Source: Mycolicibacterium goodii
GTDB lineage: Bacteria; Actinomycetota; Actinomycetes; Mycobacteriales; Mycobacteriaceae
Direction of reading: 5' to 3'
Length of the DNA stretch: 64,000 bases
Assembly (NCBI RefSeq): GCF_022370755.2
Contig: NZ_CP092364.2
Span: 3,782,001-3,846,000, forward strand
In this document: positions 1 to 8,755 of the stretch, one piece after another
Numbering within the stretch: the first letter of the stretch is position 1
Layout of the letters: each line of letters opens with the position of its first letter
Program-made: the position numbers and the translations under genes
The notes under the pieces: model-generated
Seen by the model: only the letters and a program-made list of their open reading frames with translations
What the model was told of the DNA's origin: nothing
Databases searched by the model: none

Positions 1-75
1 GACCCACTTTACTGCGCCATGTCGGACACGAGTGCCTTCGCCTCGTCGACCCAAGTCATTGTCGATTCTGTGGTT

Positions 76-825
76 TCAGTCTGTTTTGCCGTACAGGTAG
101 TCGATAAGGCCGTCGACCGGCTCGTCGGCCTTGAGCAGGGCATCGAAACCGATCTCCGAGGACGCGATCTGCTCTGCGCGCTCCAGGACAGAGTCGATGA
201 GATCACGAGGAATACAGCAAATCCCGGTCTCATCGGCGATGATGAGGTCGCCGGCGGCCACCTGAACACCGCACAGCCGGACCGTTCCGTTCACCTCAGT
301 GGTGACGCTGCGCCACTTGCCGGTGATCGGAGTATGGTCGCGCGACCACACAGGAAAGTGCAAAGAGCGAGATCGTCCCAAATCGCGCACGCCACCGTCG
401 ACTATCGCACCCGCCAAACCCTGCCTCTTGGCCACCGACGCCATCAAGCCACCCATGTTCGACACCTCGGCAAGACCTTCGATGACCAACACGTCCCCGG
501 GACTCGCAGTCCTCAGCGCGAGGATCTCGGCCATGCGCCAATCCTTATCAGACACCGCGGCAAACGCCGACCGCGACTGATCCACGTTCCGCACCGTCGT
601 GGCGTTTCCGACAATCCTCTCCCTCGGCATAGACGGACCCAGACGAGACGCGGGAATGGCACCACGAACGCCAAACTCGTCGAGCACATCGGACACCGTG
701 CTCGACAGGTCATCGAGGGCGAGGAAACGCTGAATCGTCGCGGTATCGGTCGACGGGAGCGGATCATGAATCGTCGCCCAGTCGAACCTCACGTTGACAG
801 ACCCCGCACGCCTCCGGTCCGACAT
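76..825 (-). CDS. RraA-like aldolase/decarboxylase family protein
   Basis: This 249-residue protein belongs to the RraA/4-hydroxy-4-methyl-2-oxoglutarate aldolase family, soluble enzymes that cleave 4-carboxy-4-hydroxy-2-oxoacids to pyruvate or decarboxylate oxaloacetate using a divalent metal. The family core is visible as an asparagine/glycine-rich stretch near residue 118, then GAIVDGGVRDL (about residues 137-147), which contains the substrate/metal Arg-Asp pair. The ATG is preceded by a good GGAGAGG site. It diverges from the CoA-ester operon starting at 1551, and a TGGCAA-CCAT-TTGCCA palindrome lies 115 bp upstream. A role in the same organic-acid pathway is inferred; the exact substrate is not readable. 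RraA proteins that inhibit RNase E are shorter, so an enzyme is more likely. Confidence 0.8.
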   Translation of the reverse strand: MSDRRRAGSVNVRFDWATIHDPLPSTDTATIQRFLALDDLSSTVSDVLDEFGVRGAIPASRLGPSMPRERIVGNATTVRNVDQSRSAFAAVSDKDWRMAEILALRTASPGDVLVIEGLAEVSNMGGLMASVAKRQGLAGAIVDGGVRDLGRSRSLHFPVWSRDHTPITGKWRSVTTEVNGTVRLCGVQVAAGDLIIADETGICCIPRDLIDSVLERAEQIASSEIGFDALLKADEPVDGLIDYLYGKTD

Positions 826-940
826 TCACCTCTCCTCGCTAGACATGTTGTAATGCAAGCAGTTCCGGCACAATCACCGACATCCCACCAATCGCTCAAC
901 CGTATCCGAGGCAGCCCCCTCGTGCCCTTCGATCTTTGAA

Positions 941-956
941 TGGCAACCATTTGCCA
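941..956. promoter_or_regulatory. palindrome TGGCAA-CCAT-TTGCCA upstream of the rraA-like gene
   Basis: Perfect 6-bp arms with a 4-bp spacer, 115 bp before the minus-strand start at 825. The layout suits an operator for a dimeric regulator. The binding protein is unknown. Confidence 0.4.
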
Positions 957-1242
957 CCCTTCTGAATCACCGGCCCGTCCACTCATTGCAGGGGCGGCGT
1001 TTGAACGATTCGGCCCGGCTGAGTTCACAGCCGAGACATCGTCGATACGATGACATACGCCGGTTCGGAGATGGCTCCGTCCTCGCGCAGATCGAGTACG
1101 ACACGACCCGGGACCGGCCCCGGCGATGATGCGCTTGCGGCCAGAAAAGCCGTCCGCCGCTGCCACATCTGGCATCCGACTTCACCGGAACGCAAGTCAT
1201 GCGTCATTACTTGTTCGACCACGGCATTCTCGACCGCTGATT

Positions 1243-1264
1243 CCTGCCGCCAGAAGGCGGCAGG
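1243..1264. terminator. perfect 9-bp hairpin CCTGCCGCC-AGAA-GGCGGCAGG
   Basis: GC-only stem with a tetraloop between divergent genes and without a T-tract. It could end transcription of a decayed gene or act as an RNA or protein site. Function is unassigned. Confidence 0.3.
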
Positions 1265-1500
1265 ACTTTACTCGCTGGATCGAGAGAGCGGGACCTCGCC
1301 GCCGCCACTGCCGCCTGGTCCAGACAGCATCGTCCTCCGATTCACCCGCCAGTGCTGCCGTTATGAAGCGGCCTCCACTTCCCGCGCGCGGCTCGGCACA
1401 AGTCGTGGCCCCAAGTCACCTCAGTCGACCCCGTTGTGTGTCTGCGAGTTGGCGTGTGCTCTGCCGCTTGGTTGACACAGACCGTGTTGAAGGTCGAGAC

Positions 1501-1537
1501 TGTCGTATATACGTACTTGATGTTCCAATATAAGACG
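1501..1537 (+). promoter_or_regulatory. tandem IclR-type operator pair before the CoA-transferase operon
   Basis: Site 1, TGTCGTATATACGTAC (1501-1516), contains the 10-bp palindrome CGTATATACG. Site 2, GTTCCAATATAAGACG (1522-1537), starts exactly 21 bp later. The same two-site, 21-bp layout occurs before dctP, before the MDR at 12545 and before the flavin monooxygenase. A TTGACA hexamer lies at 1472-1477; no clear -10 follows it. The position directly upstream of the start codon suits repression or operator control by the IclR protein encoded at the end of this operon, which is inferred. Confidence 0.55.
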
Positions 1538-1550
1538 GAGTAGTAGCCGC

Positions 1551-2786
1551 ATGAGTAATCGAAATGGGACAAGCGAAAGTCTCGTCGGGCTGCGAGTCCT
1601 CGATCTGTCACGTGTTCTGGCCGGCCCGCTGTGTTGTCAACTCCTCGGCGACCACGGAGCGGATGTGATCAAGGTCGAGTCGCCTGACGGGGACGACACA
1701 CGGCGGTGGGGTCCCCCGTTCGTGGCAGACGACATGAGCGCTTACTTCAACGCGATCAACCGCAACAAACGCAATATCTGCTTGGACCTGCAGACCTCGC
1801 GAGGACAGCAGGTGCTCGAGCGACTACTCGAGGACACCGATGTGGTCGTAGAGAACTTCAAGGCAGGAACCATGGCTCGGTGGGGGTTCTCCGACGAGCA
1901 GATTCTGGAGCGTCACCCACGTCTGATCGTCTGCCGTATCACCGGCTTTGGCACCGACGGACCAATGGGTGGGATGCCGGGCTACGATGCCGTCACTCAG
2001 GCCTACGGCGGCCTCATGAGCATTAACGGCGAACCCGATGGCCCAGCGTTGCGGGTCGGCGTCCCGGTGGTGGACATGGTCACCGGGATCTACGCGTTCA
2101 GTGGAATTTTGCTGGCGCTCAACGCTCGTCGGCTCACAGGTCGCGGGCAGGTCGTGGACTGCACGCTTGTTGATACTGCGGTGTCGCTGTTGCATCCGCA
2201 CTCGGCCTCCACCCTGGCCGATGGACGGGTACCTGTGCGTACAGGGTCCGCGCACCCGACGGTGGCCCCCTACGACACCTTCGAGGCATCCGATGGGGCG
2301 GTGTTCATCGGCATCGGCAATGATCGCCAGTTCCGCATCCTGGGCGAGCAACTGGGCGTGCCCGACCTAGCCGACGACCCACGTTTTCGCACCAACGCTG
2401 ACCGCATCGGGAACCTGAAAGCCCTGAGCGAACTGCTGTCCGAGAAGATCGCCCCATTGACGAAGAACGAGCTCGCGCATGACCTCATTGCCCGCGGGGT
2501 GCCGGTGTCAGCGATCCGCGACGTCCGCGAAGTCCTTGACGATGAGCACGTCCGTCACCGCGAGATGGTCGTGGAGATGGGCGACTACCGCGGCGTCGGC
2601 TTTCCGATCAAGTTGACCGACACTCCGGCGTCGATCAGGCAAGCTCCTCGCGCCAAAGGGGCAGACACACACGCGGTTCTGACCTCTCTTGGCTACGACG
2701 ACGAGACCATCAGCCAACTGTTGTCCGCGCAAGTAGTCGTGCAGGACACCGCGACCCCGAATGTCCAAGAGGCATCTCATGAGTGA
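1551..2786 (+). CDS. CaiB/BaiF family (type III) CoA-transferase
   Basis: This 411-residue protein moves CoA between carboxylic acids. The N-terminus (LVGLRVLDLSRVLAGPLCCQ, then GADVIKVESPDGDDTRRWGPP) is the family CoA-binding Rossmann entry, and the region GYDAVTQAYGGLMSINGEPDGP is also typical; the catalytic Asp lies in the N-terminal half. Length is normal for the family. The ATG has a GGAG site upstream, and the stop overlaps the next start (ATGAGTGA). As first gene of the operon it probably activates an organic acid, plausibly a dicarboxylate delivered by the downstream TRAP system. The substrate is not determined. Confidence 0.88.
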   Translation: MSNRNGTSESLVGLRVLDLSRVLAGPLCCQLLGDHGADVIKVESPDGDDTRRWGPPFVADDMSAYFNAINRNKRNICLDLQTSRGQQVLERLLEDTDVVVENFKAGTMARWGFSDEQILERHPRLIVCRITGFGTDGPMGGMPGYDAVTQAYGGLMSINGEPDGPALRVGVPVVDMVTGIYAFSGILLALNARRLTGRGQVVDCTLVDTAVSLLHPHSASTLADGRVPVRTGSAHPTVAPYDTFEASDGAVFIGIGNDRQFRILGEQLGVPDLADDPRFRTNADRIGNLKALSELLSEKIAPLTKNELAHDLIARGVPVSAIRDVREVLDDEHVRHREMVVEMGDYRGVGFPIKLTDTPASIRQAPRAKGADTHAVLTSLGYDDETISQLLSAQVVVQDTATPNVQEASHE

Positions 2787-4731
2787 TTACGTCTGGTGGC
2801 CAAGCCCCGAGCGTATCGCCGAAGCCAATGTGACACGCCTGGCGAACCGTCATGGCATCGATTCCCTCACAGAACTGCGTCGTCGGTCGGTAGGTGATGT
2901 GCGGTGGTACTGGGATGCCGCTATCGACGACCTCGCCATACCGTTCCGATCGCCCTACCGCCAAGTCCTCGACACCTCCCGGGGCAAAGAGCATTCGGAC
3001 TGGTTCGTCGGCAGCGAATTCACCATCGTCGATGCGTGTCTCACTCGGTGGGCGGACTCGCTCTGTCCCGCAATCATTCACGAGGCTGAAGACGGCCGCG
3101 TCGAGGAGCTCTCATTCGCCGAATTGTCGCGGCAGGTCGCCGCGCTCGCTGCAGGGCTGAACAGGATAGGCGTGACAGAGGGCGACACAGTTGCGTTGTA
3201 CCTTCCGATGATCCCAGAGGCGGTCGTCGCCTTCTATGCAGCAGCCAGCATCGGAGCCATCGTGGTACCGCTGTTCTCGGGATTCGCAGCACCGGCGATC
3301 AGTGCACGCCTCAACGACGCCGGAGTTACGGCAGTCATCGTTGCCGATGCAACCATCCGACGAGGGCGCAGAGTCGACATGGCAGCAGAGATGGCTGCGG
3401 CGGTCGCCGCCGCGCCCTCGGTCACTTCAATCGTCACCGTGGCCAACGTCGACGAAATGGTCACGTTCAAGACCGACAATCTCACCGTCACCAGCTGGAC
3501 CGAGCTCCTCGCCGGCGACAACGTCCGCGACACTGCGAGGGCCTTTCCCGCGATGCAAACGCTGATGCTCGGTTACACCTCGGGGACGACTGGCACCCCA
3601 AAGGGCGCGGTGCATACACACGCAGGGTTCACCGTCAAGGTCGCTACGGAGATGGCCTACTCCTTCGACGTCGCGCCCAATGATCGGGTCTGTTGGGTGA
3701 CCGACATGGGATGGGTGATGGGACCATTCACAATCGTCGGAGCGCACGCCAACGGCGCCACGCTGGTGTTGTACGAGGGCTCACCTGATGCCCCCGACAC
3801 TCTGCGTCTGTGGGAACTCGTCGAACGGCATTCAATTTCGACACTCGGCCTGTCGCCGACCCTCATCCGAGCCTTACGCGACACGCCCCTTCCGACGATC
3901 AGGAGCCGCGACTTGAAGTCGGTGCGCACCCTGGGCTCCACCGGGGAGCCCTGGGACCCCGACTCCTACGACTGGCTCGCCGTGGAGGTCTTTGACGGTC
4001 GGGTGCCGATCATCAACATCTCTGGTGGCACCGAGGTCGGCGGATCGTTCCTCGCCCCCTATCCGGTGGAGCCGATCGCCAGCTGCTCACTGGGCGGACC
4101 TTCGCTGGGCATGGACGTCGACGTTGTCGACGGAAACGCCCGGTCGGTGCGCGGCGGCATAGGCGAACTTGTTTGCCGTACCCCATGGCCATCGATGACG
4201 CGCAGCGTGTGGCGCGACCACGACCGGTATCTGCAGTCGTATTGGTCAACCTTCGACGGTGTGTGGTGCCACGGAGATTTCGCACTCGTCGACACGAAGG
4301 ACGGCGCGTGGTACATCCTCGGTAGGTCCGACGACGTGATGAACGTCGCGGGTAAACGCCTGGCGCCGGCAGAAGTGGAGTCGGTACTGACGAGCCATCC
4401 AGGCGTGGCCGAAGCGGCCGCGATCGGAGTGCCAGATCCGAAAAAGGGCGAAACCATCTGGGTATTCTGGGTTCCTCGCGAGGGTGCCGACTCCTCATCC
4501 GTCTCGGCCGAGCTCCGCGCCGCTGTCGCCGATAACATCGGAAAACCGTTCGCGCCGAACGAGATCATCGCCGTGTCGGAACTTCCCAAGACCCGCTCGG
4601 CCAAGATCATGCGCCGTGCGATCCGCGCAGTCGCGACAGGTGCCGACCCTGGAGACCTATCGAGTGCGGAGAATCCGGCGGCACTGGACCGTATACGTGC
4701 CGTTCTTGCGGACGCGCACCGGCGAGCCTAG
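2779..4731 (+). CDS. acyl-CoA synthetase (acetyl/propionyl-CoA synthetase-like, AMP-forming)
   Basis: A 650-residue ANL-superfamily ligase that activates a carboxylate with ATP and CoA. The ATP-binding P-loop (YTSGTTGTPKGAVHTHAG, near residue 275), the motif GRSDDVMNVAGKRLAPAEVE and the C-terminal lysine motif LPKTRSAKIMRR (near residue 610) are all present, so it looks active. The extended N-terminus resembles acetyl-CoA or acetoacetyl-CoA synthetases rather than short fatty-acyl ligases. I chose the ATG at 2779 because it overlaps the CoA-transferase stop and follows AGAGG; an in-frame ATG at 2761 is less likely. Two acid-activating enzymes in one operon suggest two different acids, or a substrate and a released product. 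Confidence 0.85.
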   Translation: MSDYVWWPSPERIAEANVTRLANRHGIDSLTELRRRSVGDVRWYWDAAIDDLAIPFRSPYRQVLDTSRGKEHSDWFVGSEFTIVDACLTRWADSLCPAIIHEAEDGRVEELSFAELSRQVAALAAGLNRIGVTEGDTVALYLPMIPEAVVAFYAAASIGAIVVPLFSGFAAPAISARLNDAGVTAVIVADATIRRGRRVDMAAEMAAAVAAAPSVTSIVTVANVDEMVTFKTDNLTVTSWTELLAGDNVRDTARAFPAMQTLMLGYTSGTTGTPKGAVHTHAGFTVKVATEMAYSFDVAPNDRVCWVTDMGWVMGPFTIVGAHANGATLVLYEGSPDAPDTLRLWELVERHSISTLGLSPTLIRALRDTPLPTIRSRDLKSVRTLGSTGEPWDPDSYDWLAVEVFDGRVPIINISGGTEVGGSFLAPYPVEPIASCSLGGPSLGMDVDVVDGNARSVRGGIGELVCRTPWPSMTRSVWRDHDRYLQSYWSTFDGVWCHGDFALVDTKDGAWYILGRSDDVMNVAGKRLAPAEVESVLTSHPGVAEAAAIGVPDPKKGETIWVFWVPREGADSSSVSAELRAAVADNIGKPFAPNEIIAVSELPKTRSAKIMRRAIRAVATGADPGDLSSAENPAALDRIRAVLADAHRRA

Positions 4732-4788
4732 ATCTCCGCTACGACATTCTCTCTGCCACAACGAATACACAAAGAACGGGCTTGACAC

Positions 4789-5955
4789 ATGGATTTCGCA
4801 CTGACAGAAGATCAAGCAACAATCCGGGACGCCGTCGCCGAACTTGCCGCCAAGTTCGATGATCAGTACTGGGAGGAAAAGGACGCCGCGCACGAGTTTC
4901 CCCATGAGTTCTACGAGGCCTTCGCCTCAGGCGGGTGGCTCGGAATCACCATTCCAGAGGAGTACGGCGGCCATGGATACGGCATCACCGAAGCCTCGAT
5001 CCTCTTGGAGCAGGTAGCCGCATCGGGCGCCGGGATGAACGGCGCGAGCTCGATGCATCTGTCGATCTTCGGCATGCATCCAGTGGTCGTCCATGGCAGC
5101 GACGAGCTCAAACAGCGGACGCTGCCGCGGATCGTCAGTGGCGATTTGCACGTGTGCTTCGGCGTGACGGAGCCCGGCGCCGGGCTCGACACCACCAAGA
5201 TCGCCACCTTCGCGAAGCGGGAGGGCGACAAATACATCGTCAACGGCCGCAAGGTATGGATCTCCAAGGCGATGGAGTCCGAGAAGATCCTGCTGCTGAC
5301 TCGGACCCAGAGGTTCGACGAGTCGCCCCGCAAGACCGACGGGATGACGCTTTTTCTCACCGATCTCGACCGAACGAAAATCGACATCCGACCGATCCGG
5401 AAGATGGGCCGCAATGCAGTCACGTCCACCGAACTGTTCATCGACAATCTCGAGGTGCCCATCGAAGATCGAGTCGGAGAGGAGGGCGAAGGGTTCCGGT
5501 ACATCCTCGACGGTCTCAATCCCGAGCGCATGCTCGTCGCCGCCGAGGCGCTCGGTATCGGTCGAGCGGCGCTGCGAGCAGGCGTCACCTACGGCAACCA
5601 ACGTGAGGTCTTCGGCCGCCAGATCGGTAAGAACCAAGGCGTCCAGTTTCCCCTGGCGGATTCATTGGCGCGCCTCGATGCGGCAGAGCTGACGTTGCGT
5701 AAAGCGACGTGGCTCTATGACAACGGGATGCCCTGCGCCCGCGAGGCGAATATCGCCAAGTATCTGTGTGCCGACGCCGGTTTCGAGGCCGCTGACCGTG
5801 CGCTGCAAACCCACGGCGGCATGGGGTACTCCGAGGAGTACCACGTGGCCAGGTACTTCCGGGAAGCGCGCCTGACCCGGATCGCACCAATCAGCCAGGA
5901 AATGATCCTCAACTACCTCGGATCGCATGTCCTCGGCCTACCGCGAAGCTACTGA
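4789..5955 (+). CDS. acyl-CoA dehydrogenase
   Basis: This 388-residue FAD enzyme introduces an alpha,beta double bond into an acyl-CoA thioester and passes electrons to ETF. Visible hallmarks are the substrate/FAD loop CFGVTEPGAGLDTTKI (near residues 120-135), VWISKA, and the C-terminal HGGMGYSEEYHVARYFREAR. The usual catalytic segment YEGTSEIQ near the C-terminus is replaced by RIAPISQEM, a variant seen in several actinobacterial relatives, so the base residue is not the canonical medium-chain position. It sits 57 bp after the synthetase and probably makes an enoyl-CoA for the MaoC hydratase that follows. Confidence 0.88.
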   Translation: MDFALTEDQATIRDAVAELAAKFDDQYWEEKDAAHEFPHEFYEAFASGGWLGITIPEEYGGHGYGITEASILLEQVAASGAGMNGASSMHLSIFGMHPVVVHGSDELKQRTLPRIVSGDLHVCFGVTEPGAGLDTTKIATFAKREGDKYIVNGRKVWISKAMESEKILLLTRTQRFDESPRKTDGMTLFLTDLDRTKIDIRPIRKMGRNAVTSTELFIDNLEVPIEDRVGEEGEGFRYILDGLNPERMLVAAEALGIGRAALRAGVTYGNQREVFGRQIGKNQGVQFPLADSLARLDAAELTLRKATWLYDNGMPCAREANIAKYLCADAGFEAADRALQTHGGMGYSEEYHVARYFREARLTRIAPISQEMILNYLGSHVLGLPRSY

Positions 5956-6012
5956 ACACTCCTCTCCCGGCCGCCCTGACGGCCGATCAATCCGCGAAAG
6001 GAACAGGCCGAC

Positions 6013-6465
6013 ATGGCTGGACTTTGGTTCGACGAGCTGACCATCGGTGACACATTCGACCACGCGATCCGACGCACGGTCACCGAGACCGACAATGTGT
6101 TGTTCACCGCGATGACCCACAATCCGGCTCAACTGCACCTCGATGAGAATCACATGGAGTCGTCGCATTTCGGGGCACGCATTGTCAACAGCGCTTTCAC
6201 CCTCGGACTCATGGTGGGCATCTCGGTCGGAGACACAACCCTGGGTACCGCGGTCGCCAACCTCGGATGGGACGAAGTCCGCTTTCCCGCTCCGGTCTTC
6301 CACGGTGACACGATTCGAGTGACGACCGAGGTCATCGACCTGCGGGATTCGCGGTCACGCCCTGACCAAGGCATCGTGACTTTCTTGCACCGCGCGTTCA
6401 ACCAGAACGACGTACTGGTGGCGTCGTGTAAACGGACCGGTCTGCAGCGGCGGCGGCCCCAATGA
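6013..6465 (+). CDS. MaoC-family hot-dog dehydratase/hydratase
   Basis: A 150-residue single hot-dog domain protein of the MaoC/(R)-hydratase family. The N-terminal FDELTIGDTFDHAIRRTVTE and the hydratase loop around TAMTHNPAQLHLDENHMESS (about residues 34-53) followed by FGARIVNSAFTLGL match this family, with Asp/His candidates for catalysis. MaoC proteins of this kind hydrate mesaconyl-CoA, itaconyl-CoA or crotonyl-CoA. A good AAAGGA site precedes the ATG. Its 3' end overlaps the citE-like start by 4 bp (ATGA), so the hydrated product is probably the substrate of that lyase. Confidence 0.85.
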   Translation: MAGLWFDELTIGDTFDHAIRRTVTETDNVLFTAMTHNPAQLHLDENHMESSHFGARIVNSAFTLGLMVGISVGDTTLGTAVANLGWDEVRFPAPVFHGDTIRVTTEVIDLRDSRSRPDQGIVTFLHRAFNQNDVLVASCKRTGLQRRRPQ

Positions 6466-7400
6466 CCGAGTCCGCAGCGCGGAGAACAGCACCCGATACG
6501 CCCCTACGATCACTTCTCTTCGTTCCCGGCGATGACGAGAAGAAGCTGGCGAAAGGTTTGAAATCGGACGCGGACGCGTTGATCATCGACCTCGAGGACT
6601 CGGTCAGCGCGAGACGCAAGGAGACCGCGCGCGGCATCACCTCAACACACCTGCAGCAATACGCCGGCTCCAACGGCCCGGCACTGTGGGTGCGGGTGAA
6701 TCCATTGAGTACCTCACTCGCTCTGAATGACCTTGCCGCGGTGGTGCGCTACGGCCCCGCCGGGATCGTTCTCCCCAAAATCGACGGTCCTGAGGACCTC
6801 ACCGCACTCACCCACCACCTCGATGCCCTCGAAGCGGCATATGGACTGCCTCGCGGATCGGTGAAGATCATCCCCGTGGTCACGGAGACCCCCGCCGCCG
6901 TACTACGGCTCCCCGAACTGGGGCGGTACGCAGGATTGGATCGCGTGTACGGATTCACCTGGGGCGCCGAGGACCTCAGTGCCTCGCTCGGAGCCACCAC
7001 CAACCAGGGGCCCGACGGCCGATGGGCAGAAACGTATCGCCTGGCCAGGTCCGCCACACTGCTCGCTGCGGCGGCAGCAGGGGTCCACGCCATCGAGACC
7101 CTTTACGCCAACATCGGCGATCTTGAGGGCCTGGCCGTCGACTCGCGCGGTTCTCGCGCCGAGGGCTTCACCGCGCGCATCGCGATCCACCCCGCACAAG
7201 TCGGTCCTATCAACGTCGCCTTCACCCCGTCGGAGTCCGAACTTGAGCATGCCCGACGTGTGGTCGAGGCATTCAGCGCCGGCGATACCGGCGTTGTGGC
7301 CCTCGATGGCAGGATGTTGGATGCACCCCATCTACGCCAGGCGCGTCATATCCTGTCGGTCGGCGCGCAGCGCCAGGAATCGAAAGACAAGTGGCCATAG
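6462..7400 (+). CDS. HpcH/HpaI aldolase (CitE-like, malyl/citramalyl-CoA lyase family)
   Basis: A 312-residue TIM-barrel protein of the citrate-lyase-beta/malyl-CoA lyase family, which reversibly cleaves 3-hydroxyacyl-CoA esters of dicarboxylates. Visible are SLLFVPGDDEKKLAKG, the acidic motif DALIIDLEDSVS (about residues 38-49) with metal/phosphate contacts, the Arg motif WVRVNPL, and VVTETPAAVL. Together with the CoA-transferase and MaoC genes, this set is the arrangement known for itaconate or mesaconate breakdown through citramalyl-CoA to acetyl-CoA and pyruvate. That substrate is an inference; other C4-C6 hydroxyacyl-CoA esters would fit. The iclR gene starts 36 bp downstream. Confidence 0.83.
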   Translation: MTESAARRTAPDTPLRSLLFVPGDDEKKLAKGLKSDADALIIDLEDSVSARRKETARGITSTHLQQYAGSNGPALWVRVNPLSTSLALNDLAAVVRYGPAGIVLPKIDGPEDLTALTHHLDALEAAYGLPRGSVKIIPVVTETPAAVLRLPELGRYAGLDRVYGFTWGAEDLSASLGATTNQGPDGRWAETYRLARSATLLAAAAAGVHAIETLYANIGDLEGLAVDSRGSRAEGFTARIAIHPAQVGPINVAFTPSESELEHARRVVEAFSAGDTGVVALDGRMLDAPHLRQARHILSVGAQRQESKDKWP

Positions 7401-7436
7401 GTGAGCGCCCTGGCCCTAGCTACGGACAGGACGACA

Positions 7437-8174
7437 ATGAGCGAACCAGTTTCGGGTGGATCGCACGAGCACCGGACGGTTTCGCGGGTTACCGGAATCC
7501 TCGAGTACGTCGCGCGCGCCGAACGCAGCGTACGATTGGCAGACATTGTCAGCGAACTCGAAGCTCCACGGTCGTCGATTCACGGCCTCGTTCACGGACT
7601 GGTCTCGACTGGCTACCTGCGAGTCGCTGAGGACGGACGCTACACGCTGGGCCCTGCGATCAGCGCACTGTTGATGCGCCAGTCACCTTTGGATCAGCAC
7701 GTCAGATCGGCCATGGAGGCACTCAATCTCGAATTCGACGAGACAGTGGCCTTGGTGACAATTGCCGGGGATTCCATCGTCAACACCGACGTCATCGAGT
7801 CATCGAAGGCCGTGCGATATAACCCGACGATCGGTGCCCGCCGCCCCTTGTACCCGACCAGTGCCGGCAAGTGCTTCCTGGCTTACGCGCCAGCGTCATA
7901 CCGCGACAAGTACCTCGAGCGCAATTTCTCCTCCCCGAGCCGGCGTGCGGCGATTCGCGCCGAGCTGGAGAAGGTGCTCGCCGACGGGTTCGCATTCAAC
8001 GGTGGAGACACCCTCCCGGATCTGCGGGCGGTTTCGGCTCCCGTCTTCGACGGCCAAAGCGTCAGCGCGGTGATCACGGTCGCCGGCCCAACATCTCGCT
8101 TCCTCGACAAGCTCGACATCATCGTGCACGCCACACGCGACGCGGCCGCACGAGCAAGCAAGCCCCCGCGGTAA
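7437..8174 (+). CDS. IclR-family transcriptional regulator
   Basis: A 245-residue regulator with an N-terminal winged helix (RLADIVSELEAPRSSIHGLVH, near residues 30-50) and a C-terminal effector-binding IclR domain. I chose the ATG at 7437 because AGGACG lies at the right distance; an in-frame GTG at 7401 directly after the citE-like stop lacks a site. It is the last gene of the CoA-ester operon and lies next to the TRAP promoter, so it is the obvious candidate for the repeated 16-bp operator found at four promoters in this region. Its last 24 codons reappear, diverged, at 11863-11937. Confidence 0.88.
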   Translation: MSEPVSGGSHEHRTVSRVTGILEYVARAERSVRLADIVSELEAPRSSIHGLVHGLVSTGYLRVAEDGRYTLGPAISALLMRQSPLDQHVRSAMEALNLEFDETVALVTIAGDSIVNTDVIESSKAVRYNPTIGARRPLYPTSAGKCFLAYAPASYRDKYLERNFSSPSRRAAIRAELEKVLADGFAFNGGDTLPDLRAVSAPVFDGQSVSAVITVAGPTSRFLDKLDIIVHATRDAAARASKPPR

Positions 8175-8249
8175 CACTCACCGACGATCGAGCACCGTCA
8201 GGGCACACCGCTGGGTGCACGTCGCACCTATCAGACCGAATACGCCTGC

Positions 8250-8525
8250 CTGCTGAGCCTCGGTCCACTGTTCAGCAGCTGCAGTCGTGGCTGGGCGTTG
8301 GTCGTGATTTGCTTGACCAGCTCTGGGCGGGGTTTCGCGGCCATGTCGCGACTTTGGATCAACAACAATCTGGTCCCGACGCGACGGCACGCGGTTACCA
8401 CAGTGCTCGTCGCCGGACGCCGAGTCGCCGCAGACCTGGATTTGCCCCACTGCTCGTGTGGTGGCCACGGCTTGCGCAAACACGGGGTCCGCGCACGTTG
8501 ACCGGGCCGTTTCATCTGTGAATCG
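8250..8525. other. extra segment in the dctP upstream region, possible insertion remnant
   Basis: This stretch has no counterpart in the duplicated copy at 11.9-12.3 kb. No intact gene is present. One plus-strand frame reads CSCGGHGLRKHGVRAR near 8450-8498, which resembles the zinc-ribbon segment of transposase-associated proteins. No terminal inverted repeats were found by eye. Confidence 0.3.
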
Positions 8526-8597
8526 TCGATGGGCCATGCCCCGCAGCGCCGACCCAGCAGTCCGAGCCGTGATGCTTGCGTGAGATGACGCAGACGA

Positions 8598-8673
8598 TTG
8601 ACGTGACTCACATCACCTAACTACCATGAGTTCAACGTTCATATTTAAGGACGTAGAGTTCATAAATACGGCC
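8598..8673 (+). promoter_or_regulatory. dctPQM promoter with tandem operator pair
   Basis: The -35 TTGACG (8598-8603) lies inside the shared block ATTGACGTGACTCA; an 18-bp spacer leads to TACCAT (8622-8627). Operator sites GTTCATATTTAAGGAC (8637-8652) and GTTCATAAATACGGCC (8658-8673) follow, 21 bp apart. The pair sits just after the -10 box, where a bound IclR dimer pair could block transcription. Which protein binds is inferred. Confidence 0.6.
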
Positions 8674-8755
8674 CGATGGTCTTGCTCAGTGCCGGGGGCG
8701 GGTCGGTTACGCGTGCACCGCGGCGTCAGCGCGCACCAGCTAAGGAGAGAACCCT

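Larger units (their letters stand above)
826..1550. other. 725-bp divergent intergenic region, rraA-like / CoA-transferase
   Basis: I find no convincing gene. It holds a TGGCAA-CCAT-TTGCCA palindrome (941-956) near the rraA-like promoter, a perfect hairpin at 1243-1264, and the operator pair of the CoA-transferase operon (1501-1537). Short frame-shifted peptides around 1020-1240 (for example one ending MRHYLFDHGILDR) could be the relic of a small NTF2/SnoaL-like gene, but this is too degraded to call. Confidence 0.5.

Noticed and set aside
19..939. Long plus-strand open frame over the RraA-like gene
   Set aside because: It lies antisense to a gene with clear family motifs and a good ribosome site, and its own sequence is Arg/His/Pro-rich without any family resemblance.
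1020..1240. Possible NTF2/SnoaL-like relic before the CoA-transferase
   Set aside because: Peptide fragments in different frames only loosely resemble the family, with no conserved block long enough to support a call.
8298..8501. Zinc-ribbon frame (CSCGGHGLRKHG) as a transposase gene
   Set aside because: Only about 20 residues look relevant, there is no ribosome site and no terminal repeats, so I kept it only as a possible remnant.
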